Below, in pieces: positions 7,284-12,732 of a stretch of DNA of 12,732 bases; the first letter of the stretch is position 1; every line of letters starts with the position of its first letter. Source of the stretch: an uncultured Ruminococcus sp. (GTDB lineage Bacteria; Bacillota; Clostridia; Lachnospirales; Lachnospiraceae); the NCBI GenBank assembly GCA_900541505.1, contig UQKK01000062.1, positions 1-12,732 on the forward strand. Direction: 5' to 3'. The notes beneath the pieces are model-generated. The model saw only the letters and a program-made list of their open reading frames with translations, had not been told where the DNA came from and ran no database searches. A program made the translations under genes and the position numbers.

Positions 7284-7312
7284 TATAATGCTTTATGGCA
7301 TGTTGCCGACAA
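7282..7312 (-). promoter_or_regulatory. leftward promoter of the transporter operon
   Basis: On the minus strand TATAAT lies at 7287-7282. The only -35-like element is TTGTCG at 7312-7307 with a long 19-bp spacer. A perfect -10 with a poor -35 is typical of activator-dependent promoters. Two GCGT half-sites lie directly upstream. The leader to the first gene is about 75 bases. Confidence 0.6.
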
Positions 7313-7318
7313 AATAGT

Positions 7319-7350
7319 AATAAACGCACGGGAACGGCGAAAAAACGCTC
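7319..7350 (-). promoter_or_regulatory. predicted LytTR binding site upstream of the transporter operon
   Basis: On the minus strand two half-sites, GAGCGTTTTTT and GTGCGTTTATT, are spaced 21 bp (core C at 7347 and 7326). The proximal 9-mer TGCGTTTAT fits 8 of 9 positions of the LytTR consensus as I recall it ([TA][AC][CA]GTTN[AG][TG]). A third CGTT lies between them. The proximal core is 39 bp from the -10. The same geometry occurs at 8790-8823. Confidence 0.6.
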
Positions 7351-7377
7351 TGATCTTGAACCAGAGAATCGCTTTTT
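7337..7377 (+). terminator. possible attenuator hairpin in the kinase leader
   Basis: GCGA (7337-7340) pairs with TCGC (7369-7372) and CTCTG (7348-7352) with CAGAG (7362-7366), with an asymmetric bulge. Five T follow at once (7373-7377). It lies between the rightward promoter and the kinase gene, so it could reduce read-through. The bulge makes it moderate at best. It partly overlaps the distal LytTR half-site. Confidence 0.4.
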
Positions 7378-7438
7378 ATGAATAAATGCAGCAAGGGCTT
7401 AGAGCCGTCTGCAAATCTGATGGAAGGAGCCAAGAGTC

Positions 7439-8752
7439 ATGGAAATCATGGCAACGTGTATCCTATCTCTTCTGAGTGCCTGTTCTTACCTGCTTCCGGT
7501 AAGTTTTTTTCTTCCATGCAGGCTTTCAAAAAAGGAGAAAGGGATCCTGTTTCTGATCTTTTTGGGGGGTATTCTCCTGATCCAGTGGAAACTGGGAAAT
7601 ATTGGCGTGGTTGTGCTGCTCCTTTTGGGAGGACTTTATATTGCATGGATCGATGAGAACCGTTTCCTGAATATCAGCACTTTTATCGGGACCTATCTTT
7701 TCTGTGTGGTCTGCGATTACCTGCTGACCCTGGTATGGGAGCCGGTGAGCCGCCGGATCTTTGGAAACATCGATACATACGGAGCCAGCCTCTTGTATGT
7801 TTTGTTTTATCTTCTGATACTGGCAGCCATCTGCCCGGTGCTTTCCAGGCTGCTCCACAGGCTGATGGGGAAGATAAACCGAACGCTGCCCCGGCAGCTT
7901 ACGGTCCTCATATCCATCAACCTGGTATTCTGCCTGCTGATCTTTCTTTTTAATATTGCGGTGGGGGAATATATCGGTTACAGCCGGCCGGTCATTCTGT
8001 TTAACTGCTTCCTCTTTGGGTGCTACTTTGTGATCAGCACCGTGCTGATCGTCAACATTATCCGCTCCAGGATAGAAAACATGGACCTGCAGATGAAGCA
8101 GGACGCTTATCAGAGACTGCAGGAGTATACGGGGCAGGTGGAAGCCATGTATTCCTCCCTGCGGGCGTTCAAGCATGACTATAATAACATTATGCTGACT
8201 CTTTCCGGCTATATGGAGTCCGGCGATATGGAAGGGCTGAAAGCCTATTTTGACCGGGAGATCGCACCCATGAACCAAAAGCTGTTTACGGCCACATCCC
8301 GCCTCAACCAACTGATCCATATCAAGATTATGGAATTGAAAAGTATCGTTTCCGCCAAACTTCTGTATGCGGCGGAACTGAACATCAACGTGACGGTGGA
8401 GATTGAAAAGGAAATCAGCAGCGTTCCCATGGGGACGGTAGACTTGTGCCGCGTGGTTGGCATTTTCCTGGATAATGCCATCGAGGGGGCGCTGGAAACG
8501 GAGAAGCCGGAGATACGGATGGCTGTTCTGGATGAGGCGGAAGAAGTTGTCTTTATCATTTCAAACAGTTTCCGGGATACCGGTCTGCCCCAGGCGTCAC
8601 TCCGGCAGGCGGGAACGACGACCAAGGGGAAAAACCGGGGGATCGGCCTCTATAACGCAAAGGAAATCCTCAGCGTTTACGACCGGATCTTCTGGGATAC
8701 GGAAGTACGGAATGGACAGTTTATCCAGTGCCTCCACATGAAGAAACAGTAA
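7439..8752 (+). CDS. sensor histidine kinase, GHKL type (AgrC/ComD-like)
   Basis: The 437-residue membrane kinase has six or seven hydrophobic helices in residues 7-207, with almost no outer domain, as in AgrC/ComD-type peptide sensors. A coiled-coil linker (about 208-240) follows. The phospho-acceptor motif AFKHDYNN has H246. The GHKL ATPase core has the N-box GIFLDNAIEGA (D345, N346) and the G-box GIGLYNAKEIL (G401, G403). It should autophosphorylate at H246 and pass the phosphate to the LytTR regulator encoded next. The start at 7439 has AAGGAG nine bases upstream. No AgrB processing protease or AgrD-like peptide gene is present on either side. The gene is divergent from the FtsX transporter operon, which suggests a detection-and-response unit, probably for a peptide. 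Confidence 0.92.
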   Translation: MEIMATCILSLLSACSYLLPVSFFLPCRLSKKEKGILFLIFLGGILLIQWKLGNIGVVVLLLLGGLYIAWIDENRFLNISTFIGTYLFCVVCDYLLTLVWEPVSRRIFGNIDTYGASLLYVLFYLLILAAICPVLSRLLHRLMGKINRTLPRQLTVLISINLVFCLLIFLFNIAVGEYIGYSRPVILFNCFLFGCYFVISTVLIVNIIRSRIENMDLQMKQDAYQRLQEYTGQVEAMYSSLRAFKHDYNNIMLTLSGYMESGDMEGLKAYFDREIAPMNQKLFTATSRLNQLIHIKIMELKSIVSAKLLYAAELNINVTVEIEKEISSVPMGTVDLCRVVGIFLDNAIEGALETEKPEIRMAVLDEAEEVVFIISNSFRDTGLPQASLRQAGTTTKGKNRGIGLYNAKEILSVYDRIFWDTEVRNGQFIQCLHMKKQ

Positions 8753-8771
8753 GATTTCCAGAATAACCGTG

Positions 8772-8814
8772 AGCCTTGATAACGGAAGGCTGCGTTTATG
8801 ACCGGATACGCAGC
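8772..8814 (+). other. two overlapping, mutually exclusive hairpins between kinase and regulator genes
   Basis: Hairpin 1 pairs AGCCTT (8772-8777) with AAGGCT (8786-8791). Hairpin 2 pairs GCTGCGT (8789-8795) with ACGCAGC (8808-8814), followed by GTATTTTACTTTTT. They share 8789-8791, so only one can form. The second looks like a terminator with a large 12-base loop. The same bases hold the predicted LytTR half-sites, so the structure may be secondary to a DNA-level function. Confidence 0.45.
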
Positions 8815-8823
8815 GTATTTTAC
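8790..8823 (+). promoter_or_regulatory. predicted LytTR binding site upstream of the response regulator gene
   Basis: CTGCGTTTATGAC and CAGCGTATTTTAC (9 of 13 identical) are spaced exactly 21 bp (core C at 8793 and 8814). The distal half contains TGCGTTTAT, identical to the proximal 9-mer upstream of the transporter operon. The proximal core is 39 bp from the -10 (T at 8853), the same distance as at the leftward promoter. After the proximal half both sites share TTACT followed one base later by TTT. Confidence 0.6.
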
Positions 8824-8849
8824 TTTTTCACAGGAGCTGCGGGAGGCTG

Positions 8850-8858
8850 TGTTAGAAT
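8850..8858 (+). promoter_or_regulatory. extended -10 promoter of the response regulator gene
   Basis: TG-T-TAGAAT (8850-8858) is an extended -10. No good -35 lies 16-18 bases upstream, as expected for an activated promoter. The regulator start codon is 30 bases downstream. This gives the regulator its own transcript in addition to read-through from the kinase gene. Confidence 0.5.
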
Positions 8859-8888
8859 ATCCATATAGACACGAAGGGAGAGGAACAT

Positions 8889-9623
8889 ATGCTGGATATC
8901 TATATTTGTGAAGATAATAAGAAACAGCTCAGTCTGTTTACCGGGTATATCAGGGATGCGCTCCTCATTGAGAACTTAGATATGCAGATCGTGCTGGCCT
9001 CCTCTGATCCGGATGAGATCCTGGAAGGGATGAAGGCTTCCAGCAATATGGGCGTATTCTTTCTTGACATTGATCTGAAGTCCAGGATCAATGGGCTGAC
9101 GCTTGCACAGGAGATCAGGAAACTGCAGCCCCGGTGCTTCATCATATTCATCACATCCCACTCAGAAATGGGATTTCTGACCTTCCAGTACAAGGTAGAG
9201 CCCCTGGATTTCATCATAAAAAGCAGTACAGAGGATATCAAGCGGAAGATCCACGACTGCCTGCTGAATGTACAGGAGAAAGAGACCTCCCCGGCAAACA
9301 GCCAGATGGGGAAATTTCTCCTCCGGCAGTCGGACCGTACCATTTCCATCGGCTATGACGAGATCCTCTTTTTTGAAACTTCCGATAACATCCACAAGAT
9401 CACCCTCCATGCCCGGCAGAGGCTCCTGGAGTTCCCAGGGCAGCTTGGAGATATCGAAAAAGAACTGGACCAGCGGTTTTACAGATGCCACCGCTCCTAC
9501 CTTGTAAATACAGACAATATCGCAGAGATTGATTACGGACAGCTTATGATTCGGATGAAAAACGGGGAGATATGCCCTGTGGCAACACGCAAAAAGCGAG
9601 GGCTGAAAAACAGGATGTCTTAG
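8889..9623 (+). CDS. response regulator with LytTR DNA-binding domain (AgrA/ComE-like)
   Basis: In this 244-residue cytoplasmic regulator, the receiver domain (1-125) shows the acidic pair E8-D9, phospho-acceptor D60 in FFLDID, the conserved hydroxyl at ITS (T89/S90) and a lysine after EPLDFII (K111). The LytTR domain (about 141-240) is recognised by FFETSD, the FYRCHRSYLVN segment (197-207) and the basic end ATRKKRG. LytTR proteins bind pairs of about 9-bp direct repeats spaced 21 bp. Two such pairs occur in this window, one before this gene and one before the transporter operon. It is likely phosphorylated by the kinase encoded upstream. The start at 8889 has AGGGAG eight bases upstream. 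Confidence 0.94.
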   Translation: MLDIYICEDNKKQLSLFTGYIRDALLIENLDMQIVLASSDPDEILEGMKASSNMGVFFLDIDLKSRINGLTLAQEIRKLQPRCFIIFITSHSEMGFLTFQYKVEPLDFIIKSSTEDIKRKIHDCLLNVQEKETSPANSQMGKFLLRQSDRTISIGYDEILFFETSDNIHKITLHARQRLLEFPGQLGDIEKELDQRFYRCHRSYLVNTDNIAEIDYGQLMIRMKNGEICPVATRKKRGLKNRMS

Positions 9624-9674
9624 ATTGGGACTGTTTACGGGAAAATTGCAATCCGGGAGAATCGAAAATACAGT

Positions 9675-9705
9675 GCAGGCGCCGGGAAACCGACGCCTGT
9701 CTTTG
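9675..9705 (+). terminator. terminator-like hairpin after the two-component genes
   Basis: CAGGCG (9676-9681) pairs with CGCCTG (9694-9699). Inside, after a C/A mismatch, CGG pairs with CCG around a GAAA tetraloop, a stable GNRA cap. TCTTTGTC follows, a poor T-run. It lies about 50 bases past the regulator stop and before the next operon's promoter. Confidence 0.6.
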
Positions 9706-9758
9706 TCAGAGGAAAGTATAAATTTGAATCATATTTTGAAATAATCAAAAATCCCCCT

Positions 9759-9799
9759 GCGTCATGTATTGCTTGTGACGCTGCGTAATGAAGTAAAGT
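9759..9799 (+). promoter_or_regulatory. MerR-type promoter and operator of the MerR/ABC-2 operon
   Basis: The -35-like TTGCTT (9769-9774) and -10-like TAAAGT (9794-9799) have a 19-bp spacer, the long spacing typical of promoters untwisted by MerR activators. Inside the spacer is a dyad, TGACGC-T-GCGTAA (9776-9788). A further half-site, GCGTCA (9759-9764), is a perfect inverted match to TGACGC. The MerR start codon is 24 bases past the -10, with AAAGGAGG eight bases before it. Autoregulation by the MerR protein is inferred. Confidence 0.6.
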
Positions 9800-9822
9800 A
9801 GGGGCGAAAGGAGGTAAATGCT

Positions 9823-10557
9823 ATGTCAAAATACACGACTGGAGAAATTGCAAAGCTCTGTGGCGTTTCCGTCAGGACAGTGCAGTATTACGACACCCGT
9901 GGTATTCTGACACCCAGTGAGCTTACCGAGGGCGGCAGGAGGCTTTATTCAGAGGATGACTTAAAGAGACTGAAGATTATCTGCTTCCTTCGTGACGCTG
10001 ATATTTCGATTAACAGCATAGGAGAATTGCTGTCTGAGGAGCAGCCCGGCAGTGTTATTTCCGTTTTGCTTGAACAGCAGGAGCAGCTCCTTCAGGAAGA
10101 AGTACGCAAAAGGCAGGCAAAACTTGATATGCTCGCTGAGATTAAGCGAGAGCTGAAGAGCGTAGAAAATTTCTCCATCGAATCTATCGGTGATATAGCT
10201 TATGTGATGGAAAACAAAAAGAAGATGAGACAGCTACACGCAATCCTGCTGATCACAGGTCTTCCCCTTAACATCATTCAGTGGCTCTCTATCCTTCTAT
10301 GGATTTTCACCGGGATATGGTGGCCTTTTGCTCTTTGGGCACTGATAGCTGTTTCATATGCAATTTGGGTCACGAAATTCTATTTCAAAAGAGTTGCGTA
10401 TATCTGTCCGCAGTGCCATGAGGTTTTTAAACCTCAATTAAAAGAGGCTGTTTTTGCAAGACACACTCCCACGCTAAGAAAGCTGACATGTACCTGTTGT
10501 GGATATAAAGGCTTTTGCGTGGAAACCTATGGAGAGGAGGCAAAAAAGAATGAATAA
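9823..10557 (+). CDS. membrane-anchored MerR-family regulator with C-terminal zinc ribbon
   Basis: The 244 residues fall into four parts. First is a MerR helix-turn-helix and wing (about 4-70: TTGEIAKLCGVSVRTVQYYDTRG, GRRLYSEDDLKRL). Second is a dimerisation coiled coil (about 80-115). Third are two membrane helices (about 139-161 and 165-185). Last is a zinc-ribbon tail with CPQC (195-198) and CTCC (223-226) plus C232. The usual MerR protein is cytoplasmic and ends in a ligand domain. Here the effector part is replaced by a membrane anchor and a metal-binding tail, so it probably senses the envelope or is held by the partner membrane proteins. The stop overlaps the next gene by eight bases. 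It likely controls its own operon from the 19-bp-spacer promoter. Confidence 0.88.
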   Translation: MSKYTTGEIAKLCGVSVRTVQYYDTRGILTPSELTEGGRRLYSEDDLKRLKIICFLRDADISINSIGELLSEEQPGSVISVLLEQQEQLLQEEVRKRQAKLDMLAEIKRELKSVENFSIESIGDIAYVMENKKKMRQLHAILLITGLPLNIIQWLSILLWIFTGIWWPFALWALIAVSYAIWVTKFYFKRVAYICPQCHEVFKPQLKEAVFARHTPTLRKLTCTCCGYKGFCVETYGEEAKKNE

Positions 10558-10753
10558 TTTTATAGATTTTCTTCCGTTTTTAATCCCGCTGGCAATCGCT
10601 CAGCTTGCCCTGTTGGGTTATACGCTTTATCACATCCTGACACATAAAAATTATAAAAGAGGCAATCGTACTTTGTGGCTTGTTATTGCAATTATCGGCA
10701 TGGAGTTTATCGGCCCGATCCTGTATTTCCTGCTTGGCAAGGAGGAGAACTGA
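10550..10753 (+). CDS. PLDc_N-type small two-helix membrane protein
   Basis: The 67-residue protein has two membrane helices (about 6-28 and 41-62) and the pattern of the phospholipase D-nuclease N-terminal family (PF13396): LIPLAIAQLAL, then YHILTHKNYKRGNRTLWLVI, then IGPILYFLLGKEE. Stand-alone copies of this domain often sit in front of ABC-2 ATPase and permease genes in Firmicutes. Their biochemical role is not known, and no nuclease active site is present. ATG at 10550 overlaps the end of the MerR gene, with GGAGAGGAGG ahead of it. The in-frame ATG at 10499 is inside the MerR gene and unsupported. Confidence 0.88.
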   Translation: MNNFIDFLPFLIPLAIAQLALLGYTLYHILTHKNYKRGNRTLWLVIAIIGMEFIGPILYFLLGKEEN

Positions 10754-10754
10754 C

Positions 10755-11651
10755 ATGGATGTACTGACGATACAAAACCTGAAAAAGAATTTTGGCAGTA
10801 AGGAAGTGCTCTGCGGGCTGGATCTGTCTGTCCCTGAACACAGCATTTTCGGTTTTATAGGAAAAAACGGCGCAGGAAAAACAACGACAATGAAAGCGAT
10901 CCTGGGTCTTCTGAAAGCGGACAGCGGGGAAATCCATGTGATGGGTGAAAAGGTGCGTTTTGGACAGACCAACACCAACCGGCACATCGGCTACCTGCCT
11001 GATGTGCCAGAATTTTATTCTTATATGACGCCCCAAGAATACCTGACTCTTTGCGGAGAAGTGTGCGGAATGGACAAAGCTGACATTGCGGCGAGAAGGA
11101 AAGAACTGTTGGAGCTGGTCGGTCTTGAGCAGGAGCGCCACCGTATCAAAGGATTTTCAAGGGGAATGAAACAACGCCTGGGAATTGCACAGGCACTTTT
11201 AAACCGCCCAAAACTTTTAATCTGCGATGAGCCCACATCCGCACTTGATCCGGCAGGCCGCAAGGAAATTCTGGATATCATCCTTGCAGCGAAAGAGCAG
11301 ACCACGGTATTTTTTTCCACACATATTCTTTCAGATGTGGAGCGCATCTGTACAGAGGCAGCTTTTTTGAACGATGGAAAAATTGTTATGCAGGGAACCA
11401 TTTCAGAACTGCGAAACAAGCGGTCATCTAATGGATTTATTATTGAAATGGAGAAAAAAGAAGTCACGGATACGCTTGCAAAAGCCTTTCGTGAACTCCA
11501 ACGCACAGAGGAAAAGATGCTTGTTTATCAGGGAGATGAGGATCATTTTTTCGATATTATGAAATATATCTCTGAAAATAAGATTCCCATAACTAAAATT
11601 GAGCGGATAGAGCCGACGCTCGAATCGCTGTTTTTGGAGGTGACAAAATGA
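10755..11651 (+). CDS. ABC transporter ATP-binding protein (ABC-2/BcrA-like)
   Basis: The 298-residue ATPase carries Walker A GKNGAGKTT (36-44), signature FSRGMKQR (134-141), Walker B LLICDEP (154-160), D-loop SALD and H-loop STH (H190), followed by a C-terminal extension (about 200-298) usual for drug- and peptide-exporting CcmA/BcrA-type ATPases. The Q-loop position reads YLPDVPEFY, with D where many have Q. The same wording is common in this subfamily, so I do not treat it as loss of function. ATG at 10755 is one base after the PLDc_N stop, with GGAGGAG seven bases upstream. The longer frame back to 10680 lies in the previous gene. It pairs with the permease that follows. Confidence 0.93.
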   Translation: MDVLTIQNLKKNFGSKEVLCGLDLSVPEHSIFGFIGKNGAGKTTTMKAILGLLKADSGEIHVMGEKVRFGQTNTNRHIGYLPDVPEFYSYMTPQEYLTLCGEVCGMDKADIAARRKELLELVGLEQERHRIKGFSRGMKQRLGIAQALLNRPKLLICDEPTSALDPAGRKEILDIILAAKEQTTVFFSTHILSDVERICTEAAFLNDGKIVMQGTISELRNKRSSNGFIIEMEKKEVTDTLAKAFRELQRTEEKMLVYQGDEDHFFDIMKYISENKIPITKIERIEPTLESLFLEVTK

Positions 11652-12418
11652 AATCTCTGTTTTCTTTTATGAAAAAGGAATACCTGGAAGCTGCAAGGAC
11701 GGGCAAAGTAATGATGATTATTTTACTGTTTGTTCTGTTCGGTATCATGAGCCCTGCCGTTGCAAAGCTGACGCCGTGGATGATGGAAACGCTGTCTGAT
11801 TCCATGGCAGAAAGCGGGTTCATTGTCACGAATGTTCAAGTAGACGCCCTGACCTCATGGACGCAGTTTTTTAAGAACATTCCTATTGCACTGATTGCTT
11901 TTGTACTGATCTTCAGCGATATATTTACGAAAGAATATAAATCCGGAACCTTGCTGCTCATACTGACGAAAGGCTTGTCGAGATATAAGGTTGTGCTTGC
12001 AAAGGCAGTGCTCCTGCTGTCACTTTGGACAGTAGGCTATGGAATTTGTTTCGCCATTACTTATGGATACAATGCTTACTTCTGGGATAACCGTATTATG
12101 GATCACTTAGTTTTCTCGGTAACTATATGGTGGCTGTTCGGTATATGGGTTATATGCCTGATGGTTCTTTTTTCATCGCTGCTGCAAAATAACGCCGGTG
12201 TTATTCTGTGCGTTGGCGGAACAGTGCTGCTGGCATATTTATTGAGTATCATCCCGAAAGTAAAGGCATATTCCCCTACGGTATTGATGAATACCAGTTC
12301 GATTTTGACGGGTGCGGAAGAAACAGACGCATATATAAAAGCTATTGTTATTACCGTTTTCTTGTGTATCGTATGCGTTGCTGTAAGTATTCCGGTTGTA
12401 AATAAGAGACAGCTTTAA
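11648..12418 (+). CDS. ABC-2 type transporter permease
   Basis: The 256-residue membrane protein has six helices (about 21-40, 78-96, 114-140, 153-177, 181-202, 229-251). It carries the ABC-2 signature after helix 2, where EYKSGTLLLIL is followed by KGLSRYKVVLAKA. It forms the channel for the preceding ATPase. The genes overlap by four bases (ATGA) with GGAGG seven bases ahead, a standard coupled pair. The substrate is unknown. Relatives include bacteriocin and antibiotic exporters and membrane-stress transporters. Confidence 0.9.
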   Translation: MKSLFSFMKKEYLEAARTGKVMMIILLFVLFGIMSPAVAKLTPWMMETLSDSMAESGFIVTNVQVDALTSWTQFFKNIPIALIAFVLIFSDIFTKEYKSGTLLLILTKGLSRYKVVLAKAVLLLSLWTVGYGICFAITYGYNAYFWDNRIMDHLVFSVTIWWLFGIWVICLMVLFSSLLQNNAGVILCVGGTVLLAYLLSIIPKVKAYSPTVLMNTSSILTGAEETDAYIKAIVITVFLCIVCVAVSIPVVNKRQL

Positions 12419-12423
12419 GTATG

Positions 12424-12453
12424 CCGCCGCATGGGTGACCATAGCGGCGGTTT
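12424..12453 (+). terminator. strong hairpin ending the MerR/ABC-2 operon
   Basis: CCGCCGC (12424-12430) pairs with GCGGCGG (12444-12450), and inside ATGG pairs with CCAT around a GTGA tetraloop with one unpaired A. TTT follows. The stem is very stable, though the T-run is short. It starts six bases after the permease stop. Confidence 0.75.
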
Positions 12454-12459
12454 CCGTAC

Positions 12460-12603
12460 CTATCGTCTGTTTCTGACAAAGGATTTCTTTCTCTCTCCCG
12501 TTTGGCTTTTTTGCCTGCCCTCTGCCTGAAGCGGACGCAGGCGTTTCAATACGATCCCCTGTTCTTGTAGCTTTGGATGTTCTGTTTGGGAGTTTTTCTT
12601 CAT
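12460..12603 (-). CDS. short basic reading frame, possible 3' end of an unknown gene
   Basis: On the minus strand an open frame runs from the TAG at 12664-12666 to a stop at 12460-12462. From the ATG at 12603 it gives 47 residues, very rich in K, R and Q (for example KRLRPLQAEGRQ, then SFVRNRR at the end). No ribosome binding site precedes that ATG. The upstream part (CVFDRIETAKNRNYLIQ) also reads like protein, so this may be the tail of a broken larger gene. I recognise no family. It may equally be noncoding. Confidence 0.3.
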   Translation of the reverse strand: MKKNSQTEHPKLQEQGIVLKRLRPLQAEGRQKSQTGERKKSFVRNRR

Positions 12604-12732
12604 CTGAATTAGGTAATTTCTATTTTTGGCTGTTTCTATTCTGTCAAAGACACATCTCGAATACTAGCCTAAAAAAACTCAAAAAATTTTCTCTCCAGAG
12701 TTGCTATCTACATATCTCATACGTATGGAATA
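12604..12732. other. AT-rich stretch at the window edge, no feature seen
   Basis: It holds runs of A and T (around 12670-12690) and no supported gene, RBS or clear hairpin on either strand, apart from the upstream extension of the minus-strand frame ending at 12460. Confidence 0.4.

Noticed and set aside
7378..7656. Plus-strand frame starting just before the kinase, considered as a leader peptide
   Set aside because: No Shine-Dalgarno precedes it, and most of it overlaps the kinase in another phase with a composition unlike a real protein.
7526..8320. Long open frame (264 codons) on the minus strand inside the histidine kinase gene
   Set aside because: It is antisense to a clear GHKL kinase. 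The translation is rich in H, Q and P with no domain or RBS, as expected from the complement of a membrane-protein gene.
9624..9822. Search for an AgrD-like or other signal peptide gene near the two-component system
   Set aside because: Only frames of a few codons without ribosome binding sites are present here and in 7199-7438. No peptide precursor or AgrB-like protease is seen.
11149..11175. Possible loss of function in the BcrA-like ATPase (FSRGMKQR instead of LSGGQ)
   Set aside because: SRGMKQR-type signatures are usual in this ATPase subgroup, and Walker A, Walker B and the H-loop are intact.
12513..12542. Inverted repeat GCCTGC...GCAGGC past the right-hand operon, considered as a terminator
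   Set aside because: The loop is 18 bases and no T-run follows on either strand. The T-run on the plus strand lies before the stem.

Overview
The window looks like a chromosomal accessory region of a low-to-middle GC Firmicute, most likely a gut Clostridia/Lachnospiraceae-type organism. This is inferred from strong AGGAGG-type ribosome binding sites, the gene families present (FtsX-type peptide-resistance ABC transporters, an AgrC/AgrA-like GHKL kinase with a LytTR regulator, and a MerR/PLDc_N/ABC-2 operon) and tightly packed operons. There are no rRNA, tRNA or CRISPR features. Everything concerns membrane transporters and their regulators.

Left part (leftward transcription, about 7200 down to about 210). 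A long operon starts near 7275 and encodes a 65-residue two-helix membrane protein, a 65-residue zinc-ribbon protein, a MacB/Bce-type ATPase with its 827-residue FtsX permease, a winged-helix DNA-binding protein with no receiver domain, and then a second transporter pair of the lactococcin 972 type (DUF1430-like permease plus ATPase). No bacteriocin precursor gene is visible next to that pair. The pair is flanked by an imperfect direct repeat of about 58 bp, which is the 3' end of the winged-helix gene plus the bases just after its stop. It therefore looks inserted or recombined into the end of that gene. A truncated XRE repressor lies beyond it.

Middle (rightward, 7439-9623). A GHKL histidine kinase and a LytTR response regulator are transcribed divergently from the transporter operon. 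The divergent promoters overlap at their -10 elements. The most interesting signal in the window is a shared cis element. Two GCGT-cored half-sites, spaced 21 bp, lie upstream of both the leftward transporter promoter and the response regulator's own promoter. At both places the proximal half-site is exactly 39 bp from the -10 element. This predicts that the LytTR protein activates its own gene and the transporter operon, while the kinase is driven by a separate near-consensus promoter. No AgrB/AgrD-like peptide gene is present, so the signal is more likely external, for example an antimicrobial peptide.

Right part (rightward, 9823-12418). A compact four-gene operon encodes a membrane-anchored MerR regulator with a C-terminal zinc ribbon, a PLDc_N-type two-helix protein, an ABC-2-type ATPase and its six-helix permease. 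The genes overlap or abut. The operon has a MerR-style promoter (19-bp spacer with a dyad) and ends in a strong hairpin. The last 280 bases hold a short basic leftward reading frame of unknown origin and otherwise nothing recognisable.
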